From Klebsormidium nitens (Eukaryota; Streptophyta; Klebsormidiophyceae; Klebsormidiales; Klebsormidiaceae), in contig DF236958.1 of assembly GCA_000708835.1 (NCBI GenBank), positions 134,860 to 198,859 on the forward strand: a stretch of DNA of 64,000 bases, read 5' to 3'. This document shows, piece after piece, positions 12,795-25,900 of this stretch (positions are counted from its first letter, which is position 1; each line of letters opens with the position of its first letter). A model generated the notes under the pieces. The model was not told the origin of the DNA. It was given only the letters and a program-made list of their open reading frames with translations, and did no database searches. Both the position numbers and the translations under genes were made by a program.

Positions 12795-13745
12795 CACGTT
12801 GTACATGATGTATGTAACCAGCCGTAGGCAACTCGACTTGACTCTGACTAGGGGTAGGAGAGTTGGTGAGTTGCGAGATTCATCTGTGTATATAGTGTAG
12901 CTAGAGATATTGTACATATGTTTAGTTGCTGTAAATTGTGAATTTATATAAAGCATAGATGCACCGGCAAGTAGTCAGTTTGTACATATGCTCAGCTAGA
13001 ATCAATTTAGCTTTGATAGCGCACAGTGTTTAGTTGCCAAAGTTTCGTAAGCCAGTTTCTATAAATTCATTGAGCGGTTGGATACAAAATGTTTGATATT
13101 CTTATCTTGGCTGAAGTTGGTAAGACATTGTTCGGTAATGCTAGCTATAGTCATGCGCATACACTAGTGAGGCTTGGAAGGGCAAAACTTTCACCATGGA
13201 AAGTCACAGTTCGACCATACACCATACAATTCAGCAGACTTGACTCAACGTTGATTCCTTCATCGATCGAAGTTTTCTACTGAGCTAACCTCAAATTCTT
13301 TTTAGACAATGCGTTGCGCGCAGCAAATGATCCGGTCGACTCGCTTCTCAATGATGCGGTCGACGGCCAATTGCGCGTTCATGTGAGCAGAACGATCTGT
13401 ACTTTCGTATATCTTCTTCAATCATCGATCCTTTGATCCACGAGAGCCGAATTCTGGAGAACGTTCTGTTCATAGCCGCGGGCCGCCAAAACATTCGATC
13501 TAGCTCGCCATATGCATGCGGCCCTCGGCCTGACCGCTAGGTATGTGTTCCAATCAGAATCAGCGAACGACGGTGTGTGCACTTCCACTAAGCGAAATTT
13601 CTGCTGCACAGTCAGATGCTATAAATGTTATATCTCAAGGCGATGACGTTGCCAGGAGCGGCAATGAACGGCGTGTCGTTTGTGCTAGATTTTATGTTCG
13701 GCAACCCTCATAGTATCCGAGTTTCTCCTGTCATCCTGGAAACTT
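12795..13745. other. Intergenic region between two convergent genes
   Basis: No gene supported. AT-rich sequence follows the F-box stop and presumably contains both 3' UTRs. Confidence 0.5.
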
Positions 13746-16066
13746 TCAAACTGCAGATGGACATTGAGGCACCTCTTCCTCCTTAGGCTCAATGCGCTGG
13801 AACGAGCGCGGCGCACGAGCTTCACACACCCCAACTTCAACGGCTAGACAGAGGCCCCCAACCCCACGGTACCTCATGCTTATGTACAGTTGTGTCCCCG
13901 CTAGCGACAGCAGGAGACAGATCCACGTGGCGGGCGCTCCGGCCTGTTTGAACGTCAAGCCGAAAAGGCCGCTGAGCAAAGGGACCATGGGGCGGACAAA
14001 AATCACCGAGAACCTGCGAACGAACAATAAGAAAAAGTTCCTTCACTGAGCCGGGTTGGGTCATTTGCAGCTCTTCAAGAACCTTGATTCCTGGTTTTCA
14101 CGTTACACGAGATCTTTCAAGCAGATTGACTCGTTATAACAGACTGTCGTGAAACATATGCACGGCCCTAGTGTTTTCCACTACTTTCCTCCGCTTTCTT
14201 GGAAAGCAGACAGGGCCTCAACCTAGCATTCGGATGCGGCGTTCGCTCAGATTCGGTTGTACTGGTGCAGGGGAGCGTCCCGGAGAATCCCTTCGAGCTT
14301 AAAGTGGCGCGAAATCCAAAAGCAGCCCAGAAGCTGATGCCGTGTGCGAAACCGTCAAGAATTGATATTGTCTGCATGGTCGCGAACCCGTTGGCTCCTT
14401 CAATGTCGCTTAATTACAGGGTTTTCGCCTACAGAAATCACAATCGTATACGATTGAACGGAAATGTACTTTCATTGGTCAGCCAAAAAATGATCGATTG
14501 AAAGCAAAGAAGTGGTGAGAGGAAGCTTGTTGCGCCTCACCCGACCGCGGCTGTCCGTATCATCCACTCCCGATGCAGCTGAATCCGCTTCCGCCGCACG
14601 CTCCACACCGCGCTTCCGGCGGAAAAGAGCCACGCCGGCCCCAGAAAGAACATCGCGATCTCAAAGCTCTTGTCAAACTGACTGTACGGCGCCATAAGCA
14701 TCCCAGTCACCGATAATACGCACCCCGAGGCCAGGAAAGCGTAACCGCTGGCCCGGTGCATGGGCAAGCGTTTCAGCCGCATGCCGTCAATGAATTGTAC
14801 GGGGCCTGTGAGGCAGTAGACGATGGCGCACGTGGCATGGACTTGCCAATAGCGTATGTGGTCGAGAACGGTCTGCGCGTACGTGCTCGGGTCGGGGAGA
14901 CCGTCCGCTTTGTCTGCGTATCCGGAAAGAAACGGACGTCAGAATCCAAAGACGAGGCCGAAGCCAGACAATCACGAGAATCTGCGCACTACAAAACAGG
15001 GACCCGGTTTTTAAGCCCAGTTTGTGATACAGGAAAGAGAGAATTTAGCTCAGCGCTGAGCTGGAAAAGGGAGTTTTCCATCGTCAAGATGTTGGGGTCG
15101 AAAAGGGCGGAAAAGGCGTTGCAGACTCGCAGCTCAGTACTGTCTCCATTACAAGTCGAAAGCTTCAAATAATGGAATTTGTTCGATCCTCATAAGAAAA
15201 CGGGACGGCCTGGCCCAAAGTACCACTGAAAATACGTCTACTTATCGTCTTGAGCAAAGGAATAACAAGAAACAGGAAAAGGAGTGAGTACCGCTTCTTA
15301 CCGATGCTCATCTCTCTAATGGCAGGCTCCCTTGCGAAGACATAGACCTACACGGGATAGCCGAGGAAATGACTGATATTTGTGGCAGTACCCCCTGTCA
15401 ACAACTTGAGAATCTAACCTTCTAACGTGTCTCATTTCTTCTCCTTGCAACACAATAAAACGAGACCCCTTTGTGAGACCATTCCCCAAAAAAAGGGACG
15501 AAGTAGGAACAAGTTTAGGGCCGATCAGAATGTGGAACCTTTCGGCCAGACTGATTTATCGATTCGAAGTCACTTCTCAGGGGGCCTTTGGAAGCGCATC
15601 TTTCAGTTGGAACCAGTTTAAAGATCATATGAAGATCGGCCATAGTCGGGGTCCTGATTATATGCAAATGTCCAGTTCGATTAGGCAAAGTAGCCTCTGG
15701 AATTTGGCATGCCAGTCAGCAAAATCCCTCTGCCCGAGCAAAATTTCGCAGGGCTTGGGCGGGCTTTAAAGAGGGCCAAATCAGAGCATCCGAGACCCTT
15801 GCGTAATAAGCACTCAAAGCCCTGAGACTCACCAAAGCGCCCGCAGAAAAAGGGATTGCGGCTATCACCACAATCCACCAGCAGATATTTGGCCAGACCT
15901 GCAAAACCAGATGCTCGCAGAACTCCCTCAACGCTGAACCGGCGCTTCCTTTCGGATCAAACTCCTTTCTAATTTGCGTTTGTGGCTGCTCAGAGTCGTC
16001 AATCAAGAGAGCTACTGCCGTCGTCTCCTCACTGTTTCCGGGAGCCATGTTTGATCCGGGAGCCAT
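13746..16066 (-). CDS. DUF2306-like multi-pass membrane protein
   Basis: Five exons on the minus strand: 16066-15833, 15347-15302, 14913-14541, 14408-14223 and 14013-13746; phases agree and give 368 residues. The start is the first ATG; the first codons contain an 18-base direct duplication (MAPGSN twice). One hydrophobic segment lies near residues 58-78. The core in exon 3 reads HIRYWQVHATCAIVYCLTGPVQF, then MHRASGYAFLASGCVLSV, then LHREWMIRTAAVG. The conserved His-Arg and HREWMIR motifs are typical of DUF2306 proteins, which are small membrane proteins of unknown function. Exons 4 and 5 add further hydrophobic segments. The exon 4 borders (acceptor ATTAAG, donor AG|GTTGAG) are the weakest part of the model. 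The substrate and location are unknown. Confidence 0.65.
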
Positions 16067-16701
16067 GTTTGATCCGCTGAGTGCCAATACTTCCGGCCGC
16101 CTGCGCCACTTAGGAGAGAAAGTGACCAGCTATGCGGAAATGTCTTCTTTCATCCGCAGATAGGGATTGAAGACGCTTTCAACGCACTCTAAGTACCGTG
16201 GATTTCCCCCAGGAATGTCTGTTGGGCGTTGACGATTTGCAGACAAAATCTTTTGCCCGCACTTAAAGACGCGAGTGTGCCTTTTTTGGACGTCGGAGAA
16301 TATCGGTGTAGGTGCTCAATGATTGGTGACTGGGGGGTATTTGACCGCCCTGGCCTAAATACTAAAATTCCGGAAATAATACAAGATTTGAAGAGTCTTC
16401 TCTTCTTCTTTCGAACTTCATCTACAAGGGTGGCTTGGCTCAGTGAGGATGCGCCAGCCGATCTGTTGCTGAGAGCATGCTGCTGGGAGCTGCATGTTAC
16501 GCAGAATTACGGACTGCAGTTTGGACTGGGCCTGTAACGAGGATTCCGAACAGCAGCGCGCAGGCTGGGCCAAGTACTCTGAACGTATATCCTTTAGCGA
16601 ATAACCTGCAACTACAGTACTAGGTCGCAAGCAGACGCCTTGAAATGTTAGCAGCATACACTACTATTGCATGCAGAGTCGGATTTATATTAGCAAGGCC
16701 G
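16067..16701. other. Upstream region of the DUF2306-like gene
   Basis: Probable promoter and 5' UTR of the minus-strand membrane-protein gene; no other gene seen. Confidence 0.4.
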
Positions 16702-17461
16702 GTTAAGGTGGTAGGACGGTAATTCAGGTTGGATTGACCCTGGTTTACGTTCTGGTTCATAGAATGTTCAAAACTAAACCAAATCAGGTTTCGTCTTCTC
16801 CAATGGCTTCGAGACACCCTCGGGGTCCTCTCGAAGCTCCTCTAACCACCTCGAAGTAGTTTGGGTCAGTCTGAGAAACCCTGCCAACTCCAAACAACCT
16901 GGTTCAAAGGGGTATTTCCATTGGATTTTCTGCCTGTCAACTGCCACGATAAATTTCCTTCGAACAAGAGGAAATCACCTTCGGGGCAAGCTGGGATGTC
17001 AAAAACATTTTTCCAAAAAAAATCTGACGGAAATGTGCACCGCCAGGGGGGAACATACCTGGTCAACAACCTGAGAAAAAACCATTTTGAGCATATAAGC
17101 TGGGAGTTTTGACCATTAACGGTGCACATTTTCGTCAATATTGTGATTTAACCGTTCGATAGACATCCCAGCTTGCCCCGATTCAGTTTTAGGGGGGTCA
17201 ATGAGAATTCTATCATTTCGTTTTTCTGACGGCCAAGGGTTCATGTAGGGGGGTAAATGTTCAAACTTCCTCACTTCAGACTTTCCTCGACAAGTCGTCA
17301 GTGAGTTCGAGGTGGTCCCAGAGTGCTCGAGGGGGCCTCCTTGGTCCCCCCCGAAAGATGCAAAAGACGGGACTCGATTTGACCACGTTATGACCAAGTT
17401 ACGCCCCTTCAAACCCTAGAAACCCTCTTTTCTGGCTGAATTACCGTCCTACCACCTTAAC
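16702..17461. mobile_element. Long inverted-repeat (fold-back or MITE-like) element, about 760 bp
   Basis: The outer 26 bases at 16702-16727 (gttaaggtggtaggacggta...) recur as an exact reverse complement at 17436-17461. The arms continue inward with diverged similarity: tcggggcaagctgggatgtc at 16981-17000 reappears inverted at 17162-17181, and both arms encode the same shadow peptide (SGQAGMS followed by NVHR). Arms are about 340 bases each around a loop near 17046-17116. There is no transposase frame, and no clear target-site duplication was found. This fits a non-autonomous DNA element. Confidence 0.8.
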
Positions 17462-19972
17462 GGTACGTCGGTCGGTACGGTATTTCTTCTTTTCTTTATG
17501 GGCCTGATATGCGCTGATTTCGTGATCCAGGACAGTGTACCACGATAACGTGACGCCTGTGCCAGTGGAGATGGGGCTTTCCGAGAAAGATTCAAAAATT
17601 GGAGAGCTTACGCAATCGAGGGATCCCTCCCTCTTGAGTTTGAGATTGTACGGACGCCATCACCGTGACGACACCGAACGACGATGTGCACACCGAGCCG
17701 CATGCTTGAAGTCCAATGCAGGCGCGCCGCGGTCTTGCCGGCCGCGGCCGCATGATACATGATGACTCGGATGTCGAGCCCGGCCGCCTTTGTGTCCTTA
17801 TGCCAATGGTCGTAATCGCTCACTCACATGCGGCATACCGCAGGTACTTCGCGTTGCCATATTGGCGTGTCCAATCAAGTCAGACAGATTGCTTGTCAAA
17901 TTGTCCAATAGTACCGGGCGGGGGCGGTCAAGTCGTTCACTCAGACATAGGTAGTGTATGGAGCTATTGCACTCAGCGCTATTTTCTAATTAAATATCAC
18001 AGACTCCAATTCAAAGAAAAGCTCCTATGAACCGGGCCGGCTGTCTATAGACAGCTTGTCCTGTGTATTGAATCATGTTCGATTTTGCATGCATATAAAC
18101 ACGCGCCGGCCAGCATGTCAGATGAGCTTGATGCTATAGCTTGATTCTGTACGAGTTGCGGGCTGACTAAGTGAAAGACTATCATTATTAATGGCAACCG
18201 ATGTATTCGACATGAGCCTGAGCTATAAACAATAGGTGGTGAATCACGAGCTATTCTGTGCTCTGCAACGTGGCGACAATACTCAAACCATATGACGGCA
18301 TGGCCTTGATGGCTGGCATAGCACTCACTCGTATACTCCCAGATCTGGGGGCCTCCCCACTTGTGCATATATATTATCTTCAACAGGAGCTAGGCTTTTC
18401 CAACTCAATAGCACTAGGCTGTATAGAACCGGCCAACATTAACCATGATGCGCCCTTTTGCTTTCCAAGCGGCTCGGAGCCGGAGTCTTCTCAGTTGGTC
18501 ATGCTGTGCGACGAAAAACCAACCGAAACACAGAAATTTCCGTCCGTTAACCATGGATGATTGCGGGCTGCTCAAACGATCATGTCCAATAACCAGACTT
18601 GGGCAGGCTTACGGACCCGCTCTTCATTTGATAACGCGGGACCAGTCTGCCAACAGCCTGGTTAGCAGCCGAGAATCTCTTGTGTAAGCGACCTGGCTCA
18701 GTCGCCCAGCCGCTGGCCCATGAAGGAGGCCACCATGTCGTCCACTTTGGAGCAACCCAGAAGTACATTCCGATGGCTTGCGAATTCCGACAAGCTTTGT
18801 AGGTACGCATGCTTGAGACTTTGCGGAAGCTCGCAGGCCCATGTAGTCTTTGGCCGCCTTATGTCACTTGAACCTTTCAATCTGCGGAAAGGTGAATCTA
18901 TGGTACACAGTGGAGCAACTACGGCCTTTCCCCTCTTCATTAATCACCGCTAGTGCGAACGGCTGACGTCACGACGTCTTCCAGATGTCAGCGTCATCTT
19001 GAAGTCGCGACTGAAGGGAGAAGGGACAGCAATAACTTTTGATTCGTTAATGCTTCCTGAGTACGTAAAGGGCCAAGACGCAAGAAACACGTATCCAACG
19101 AACTCTGGAGACACTGTCTTAACCGCCGCGATCAGACTGCCCGAAAGTACGCTGTGCTAGTCGAAAATGGGTGCAAGATTTCCCGCAGGTAGCAGGACTG
19201 ATTCGTCCCTACAGCGACGTGTGGTATTCCCGGGCCAACGTAACGCTTTCACGTACCGTTATTTAAGACAGTGGGAAAGCGGGGGTGGGTCACGAGAGAA
19301 AGCTTGGAAAATCGATGTTCCTTGCCTGCACTGAGAGTCTTTTGCGATATGGACATTTGCAGAGCCATTGAGGAGGCTTACGTGCTGTGTGAATGTGACG
19401 TACTCCCGCAGCGTATGCAGCATTTTGCCCTCCGTCAAGTACAGTGGGTCGGTGGACTGATCTCTTTGTGGTGAAGGGCAGCCGAATGCGCGAGGCACTG
19501 CGCGCTGGACTCAAACTCGCGGCCGCATGCCGCGCACTTGAACCCACCTGGGCGCAAGGGAAGAGCAAGAGTTCAAAAAAGAAGCGCCGACGAGAAACTG
19601 TGGAGCGAGCTGTAGCAGAGCAAAAGAGAAAGCGGGGCAAGAAACAGAGTGGACAACAGGTCTGTTGATTCGTGCGCCTGAGAATATGCCAGCATTGCTT
19701 GTATTGTTTGTCCAGAAGGAAACGGATATCAAGAGGAGAGATGAAGTTTGCTTGGATCCCAGAGGATTTGCCTTGACAATTCCCGGGCCATCAAGCACAG
19801 GCGTCTCTTGAGAACAACATGGCTAAAGAAACAAAGCTGTAAGGGAGTTAAAGGGAGGGCAGAAGAAGCGACAGAGACGGAGCATGTTCTCGTACAATAC
19901 AATTGCCTAAGAAGCTCCATTTTAAAATCTGCTTGCCCTGCCCTTTTAGCCCGGGAATGAAGAAGGGAAGCC
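17462..19972. other. Intergenic region downstream of the PP2C-kinase gene
   Basis: No gene supported in 2.5 kb. A Lys/Arg-rich 74-codon frame at 19444-19668 (plus strand) has no recognisable domain and was not called. The right-hand end probably contains the 3' UTR of the PP2C-kinase gene. Confidence 0.45.
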
Positions 19973-22900
19973 TCAGCAGTTTCGCCGCTTCGGGAGTGGG
20001 CGAAAAAGAGCCATCTTCTGTGCAGAATCGCGACACGCAACCATGCTTAGGGCTTCGTTAGCAATGGTTAGACAAATGGGTTTACCTGGCGCGCCCTTCC
20101 TGAAGAAGGCATGTTGCATGGCCTCGTCCGCGCTAACCCGTTCTTCCGGGTTCCAATGCAGCAGCCGCCTCAACAGGCGTACCCCCCAGATGTCGATTTC
20201 GGCTTCCCCCCCAAGGGGATCCCTCGCCCGCAGCTGTTTGAGAAACGACTCCTCGCTGCACTGCCAGGCTAGTGCCCCGCCGCGACCTTGTTCTGAATCG
20301 TTGCCCCGGCTATTCGAACCGGGCTCCGTCGAACTGCGCAAGCTAAACCTGCCCCTGGCAATCTTCAAAACGAGATTTGGCAAGCTCCCGAGCCACCGAG
20401 CTATGTTTGATACCATATTTGATTCCCCCTGTGCACGTGGTTTCTCATCTTCCGCCGTCCGTCCAGTTTCCGTGGAAGGCGGAAAAAGGGCCGCCATCGG
20501 TGCGGGGGGGTAGATGCACAGCTCCAGAAAGGCCCTCAGAACGTACGCCAGCTCCTTACACGTGGCGTCGCGGCAGCCTGCCAGGTGGCGCTCCAAGAGC
20601 GCGCGTGTGCGTGCAGACACTTGGAAGACGTGGGGGTTGCCGAGCAGAAGTTCGAGAAAAAGAACGCCCGCGCTCCACATGTCGTACCTGCCGGTTGGGA
20701 AAATGTGGCTAGAATCGAGGTCCAGGTCGGTTGAGGAATACTTCTGCCCTCACCATGAAGAAGGCTGAGATTTTTGCTTGGGTTGAACGCTTTCGGACGA
20801 AGCACAGGGTTGGGCCCTTTCCCCTCGCACCCAAGATGTTGCACGGTCAGTCTGGAGTTCAATAGGTGCGATTTAGCTACAAAACGAAGCAATATTACTG
20901 AACTGCCTGCCTTCTTTGAAGTATCGAACTCTGTGTCGAAAACAACATCTTGGGTTCAAGAGGGGTTTGTCTCTTCGGCCAGCCTAACCACCAGACGGAG
21001 TCCCTGCCGGGCCAGGCCATGACTGGGTGGATGAGTTAGGACGCTTTATTACAAATCAGCTCGTTGCATACACCACTTGCACAAAATAAGCAGAGCATCG
21101 AACAATATACATGTCGCAGTAGTGTTCGCCCGTCTGCTTGACGGACCTCGTACCGAAACCAGTTCCTGGATATTTCCATACCCTAAATCGATCTCCGAAT
21201 GGTCAAAAGACTCACTTGGCGGCCTTGTCCGGTCGCCGTGGCAGCCAGGGCTCCTGAGCGAACAGCGCCTCGGGGGGGGAGTACTCCGGGGTCTCCTGTA
21301 ACCTGCGCAGCGACGCGGCGCGTTGCTATTCGGAACTATTTCCAACGACTCTCGGGCTTTCGTATCACAGACGTGCCTCCGTCTCGGTGTCCGTTTTTGC
21401 ATTCCTGTGGCGGACTTGGTTGAGCACATGTCCATCGAAGCAGCGAATCGAGGACTGCACGTTCAACTCGGTACTGTCGATGTCTGATTCTCCAGCTTGA
21501 AATCTGACCTCATCCACCTATTATGCCAGTATGACATTTTCGAAGCCTCGAACTTTTCAGGCTTAGGCCTTGGGCTTAGGCCCTTGGTATAGACGAGGCA
21601 TAATTTAAGGTTGTATGATTATTTGAAAGGTCCCTGCGTGCCTGTGAGATGGTGCGCCTCCGGCGCCATGCACTGTCAAGCCAAATGAGGTTAAGCTGAA
21701 GCGGCACGGTCAACTTTCTCAAACCCAGAATTCCAGGGTTGGACTCAATGAGGAGGGTCAGAAGTCCACGCACCTCGAAGGGCCGTGCACCCCAGGGCGG
21801 TGGTGAGCCGAGGGGCTCCATGCACAATAAAGCCACTTTTAGTTACGGTAACCCGACACGGCCAACAATGTTTAATTCAGGGGTTCCAGGGTTGAACACG
21901 TGAGTGGTAGGGTAAAAGTCCACGCACCTGGAAGGGCCGTGCGCACCGTAGAGGTGGTGAGCGGCGGGGCTCCACGCGCTGCCGAAATCGATGAGGCGCA
22001 GGCTCAGATTGGACGCCTGTTGCCAGGCGGACGGGTCCGATGCGCTGTGTGCGGGGCGGGTTACCAACAGAAGGTTATCTGCAAAAGGGTCAAATGATGG
22101 GTAAACCGATGCACACGTTGTCCTTGGGAAATACAAACAAGGAATAGGGTGACAAGTTGTGGTTAGCCGGCGGTTTTCACGGCTCTGGGATTGGAGCCTG
22201 CTGCCAATCGGACGGAGCCGAAGTGGGGTCCGCGGGCCAGGTCATCAGAAAAAGGCGAATTCAAACAAAGAGAGTAAAACTCGACATGACTCACGCCAAG
22301 CGAGACACTACAAAACTAACACGGAAGCACGGCAGAGACGAGAAGACCTGAGCAGAACAGACAGGCACCCAACAGAAATTCTTTTCTGGGCGCGTTCTCA
22401 CCCGGCTTGACGTCCCTGTGCGTGACGTCATGCTGATGGCAGGTGCGCAGCGCGGCCAGGAGCTGCCACATGATGCTCTTCATCTCCTGCCGCCCGCGGA
22501 CGTCCGTACGCAGCCACCGCCACCATGCGGACGGTGTAACCACGCCCAGGCCGGGACGGTCGCCGGACGGGGCCGGGCTGCCCAGAAAAACGCTGACGTG
22601 AGGTTTGGGACGCTGACGTATGAGTTCGGACTCGCATTTCATAGTCAGCATGTCAACGCGGATCACCAAAAGGTGCAGAAGCACAAGACGCGGACGGTGT
22701 AACCACGCCCAGGCCAGGACGGTCGCCGGACGTTGCCAGGCTACCAAGATGAAACACTGAACTGAATAAATCTCAAGAAAGATAATAACAAGCCAAGATA
22801 ATGATAAGCTCCGACTAACACTGGAAACCCTAACCCAAAAAGATACCTGCTCCGCACCCATACCCACCCTACACACCAAACTAGCCGTACCCGTCCCAAT

Positions 22901-25900
22901 GCGATTACCTTATTATTATCTCGGCTTATCATTATTTTTCTTGAGTTCCATGCCGGGCTGCCCAGAGAAACTCCGACATGAGGTTTCGCACGCTAATTTT
23001 CGGACTCTGATTCCAATGTCAGCATGGTAACGCGGATCACACAGAAGGTGCAAAAGCACAAGATGCCTCCCGCGCTTGTAGAAACCTCTGACGCGTTTCT
23101 GGATTAACGGAGTCCTATTCGACTTGGTGATCTCCAACCTTGATATCGGATGAGCGTCAAGCTGACGGTCGCTGGGTAGGGTTCTAACACTGAACTGAAG
23201 TTAACCCCCGGGCCCTCAATATGACACCGGGCAAGAAGAACTTGCAAGTTTGGATTGACAACATTGGAAGCGGTACTTCATTGTGAGAAGTTCGAAAATG
23301 AATTCTGCCGTTTGCAAAATGCACACCTGTCGTACATCCAGTCCCGGAGGCTTTTCCCCTCGTCGCGGAAGACCAGCCACAGCTCTCGGCCCGAGTGCAT
23401 CTCAAAGGAATCTATGTACCTGGAAAAGAGAGGACGGCAAGATTCAGGGGTATTTGCGTGGGTCCGCAGTGCTGACAGCCAGCAAAGAACGCTCTCCTCA
23501 CAGCAGAAGCTTTGGCGATCTTCGACTGGATCAGAAAAGGCCTTCGATACATGTGAATTTCTGTATTGAACTCTTCCACAAAATTTCATTTCGAATTGTT
23601 ACTGAGATGCTATGAAACAAGTCTGGTCTTCGGCTTTTGAGAGTCGTCGGTCCATGCCCTTTCAACTTCCACGTCGTACTTTATAACTTGACTCTGTTGC
23701 ATCTCTTTCTCTCTGTTTTGCTCTACTGAATAGGCCCCCAACGGCATTCACCAAGAGGTTCTTAAGGGCTTCTCAAAGACTTCTAGACTCGCTCATCAAG
23801 TCTGACTTGTTTGGAAAAAACGAGTACCCACTCGTTTTTGTTTTTCAATCTAACATCCCTCTTCTACCTGACCAGGTGCGAGTAATCGCCGCCCGAACCC
23901 TGGGCCTGCGTGCCGCCGCTTCCAGGGTTCGCGCTTGGCTCGGCGTGAGCTGTCGTCTGCTCGTGCTGCCACGTGGCGCTCGCGTTCATCAGCATCTCCC
24001 CAAAGAACTTTTCCCGCAGACCGCTGAGGCGTACCTGTCGTCAGATTATACTTCCGTTGTCCCAAGTCTGAACTTGATGACGAATCAAAGCCAGGCACGT
24101 TGTGCCCTTATTGACCAAAAAGATTACGAGAATAGACTCAGGTTTACGGTCAGAAACCCTTGTCCTCTTCATTATGGCGATCCGAATAACATGCTCTTCC
24201 TCCTTCGAACCAAGGACCAGTCAAACACGCTGCATTCTGACCGTTGACTGAGGCATTGTCGAGTACCCACTGTACCAAAAGTTCGCAGGCCTGCGTTTCA
24301 ACTCTTGACGCGCTGTGCAATATGCAATTTGAAGATCTCAAACTAAGTATTGGATTGTAGTATTTGAATCCTGGGGGAGTAGAGCCCTGTACCTCCCCGC
24401 CCTTTTCCACTAGCAGCCGCTTGAGGATGAACAGCGTTCCCGCATCCCCATGGCAATTTTTTCCCTCCTCTCCATCGAAGTCCGATGAAGTGCTCCTCGC
24501 GTCCGTATACCGGCACCTGGCAGGAGAAGAGCCAATTGCCTTACGCAATACGGCCACGAGTTTTTCTGTTTTTCTTTTTTCTTTTTTTTTGGCACGTATT
24601 GTTTTACGGGTCTCAGACTGATATTTGATAATTTGGGAACGGTGCGGACATGTGACCGGTCAACTACGTCCGGTGTCTGTGCTCGAAAGCTACCTGCGGT
24701 TCCTATCTGCTTCGCTGACTCTGGCCACACGTAAACCGTCTGATCAGAGTCCGGATTATCAAGGGGGCTTTGTCTAAAGCGTAAGATTGAATCCTTCCAA
24801 CGACACTTTTCTGCGGATGTCTCAGTCTCTGTATGCACCGAGAGGCTTCGTAAGGGTATTTTTCAAAGGCGATTGCAAAGGTTTCTTCCAGCCTCTAGCG
24901 AAGTAGCCAACAACAATCAACGTATGTAGTCACGAGTGCACCAGATCACAACGTTTGCTGACCTGCGTCCGTGGTTCTCAGACTTGTCCGGCACGCGAAC
25001 GGCGCGCCAAATCTCGCCGAAGGAGCCCTTTGCAAAGTTGTTTCGGAGCAGGTATCGATACCTGCGGATGACACCGACGACATAGTGTGGTACTAGATAG
25101 CGAATCGAGGCCTCGACCCTGTCAGTTGTGTTCATAAGATACGACGTACTTAGTCAGTGAATCGTGCTCTCTTTGCGAAAAGAGAGGGCTGGACTTCCTG
25201 CAATCCCCTCCGAGAAACTAACTGCTGGCGTTTGAGCGAACATGAACGAGAGGCCAAGACCTTCCGGGTACGAGCTGTCGACTTTGTAGAGCCTCTCCTC
25301 TCAGGAACTAGATGTGATTCCTACTTGAGTTAAAGCCGACAACCGCTATGATAAGGCGAGTCGAAAGACCTCGATCCGAAAAAAGGCTTCGAGATTTGCA
25401 AACAGACGCTCGACCAAGAACCCTCACAGAGGCTCCAAGTAATTTTCTCAGCGACGCTCTACTCAAGAGCCCTCACCTGTGGTCGCCCTCCTCCCGCTGC
25501 ACGCCCGCCGGCGTCCACTCCTCCCCGACCTCCTCCCCGGTGCTTTCCCCCGGGGGCCTCTTCCAGTCTGAGCGCGACTCCGTCCAGCCCCCCGGTTCAA
25601 CGGGAACCGAGGCCACAATATCGAGAAAAGTGCCCAGTCCATCCAACGCTTGGGAACCATCTGGAATTGAAGCGCGTATTCGGCTTGAGATCCCGAGTCC
25701 TGGATCGATCGTGGCGACCAAGTGCCGATGGTACAGCTCGAGGGTGGTCGCCCAAGGGGACGGCGACTGGGGAAGGGCGATGTCGCCGTCCGGAGAATTC
25801 AGGCCGAGCGGAATCGGGTGCAAATCTTCCGCGGTGTGAACGGGCGCCTCGCCGGTGTGAACGGGCGCCTCGAGAGCAGAGCAGACGGGGAGGGACTCGG

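Noticed and set aside
19444-19668. A Lys/Arg-rich 74-codon frame, possibly a basic nuclear or ribosomal protein tail
   Set aside because: No recognisable family signature and no upstream exon that fits; composition alone is not enough.
22820-22835. Telomere-like aaaccctaaccc inside the MITE-like insertion
   Set aside because: Only one and a half units; too short to be interstitial telomeric repeat, and explained as part of the element.
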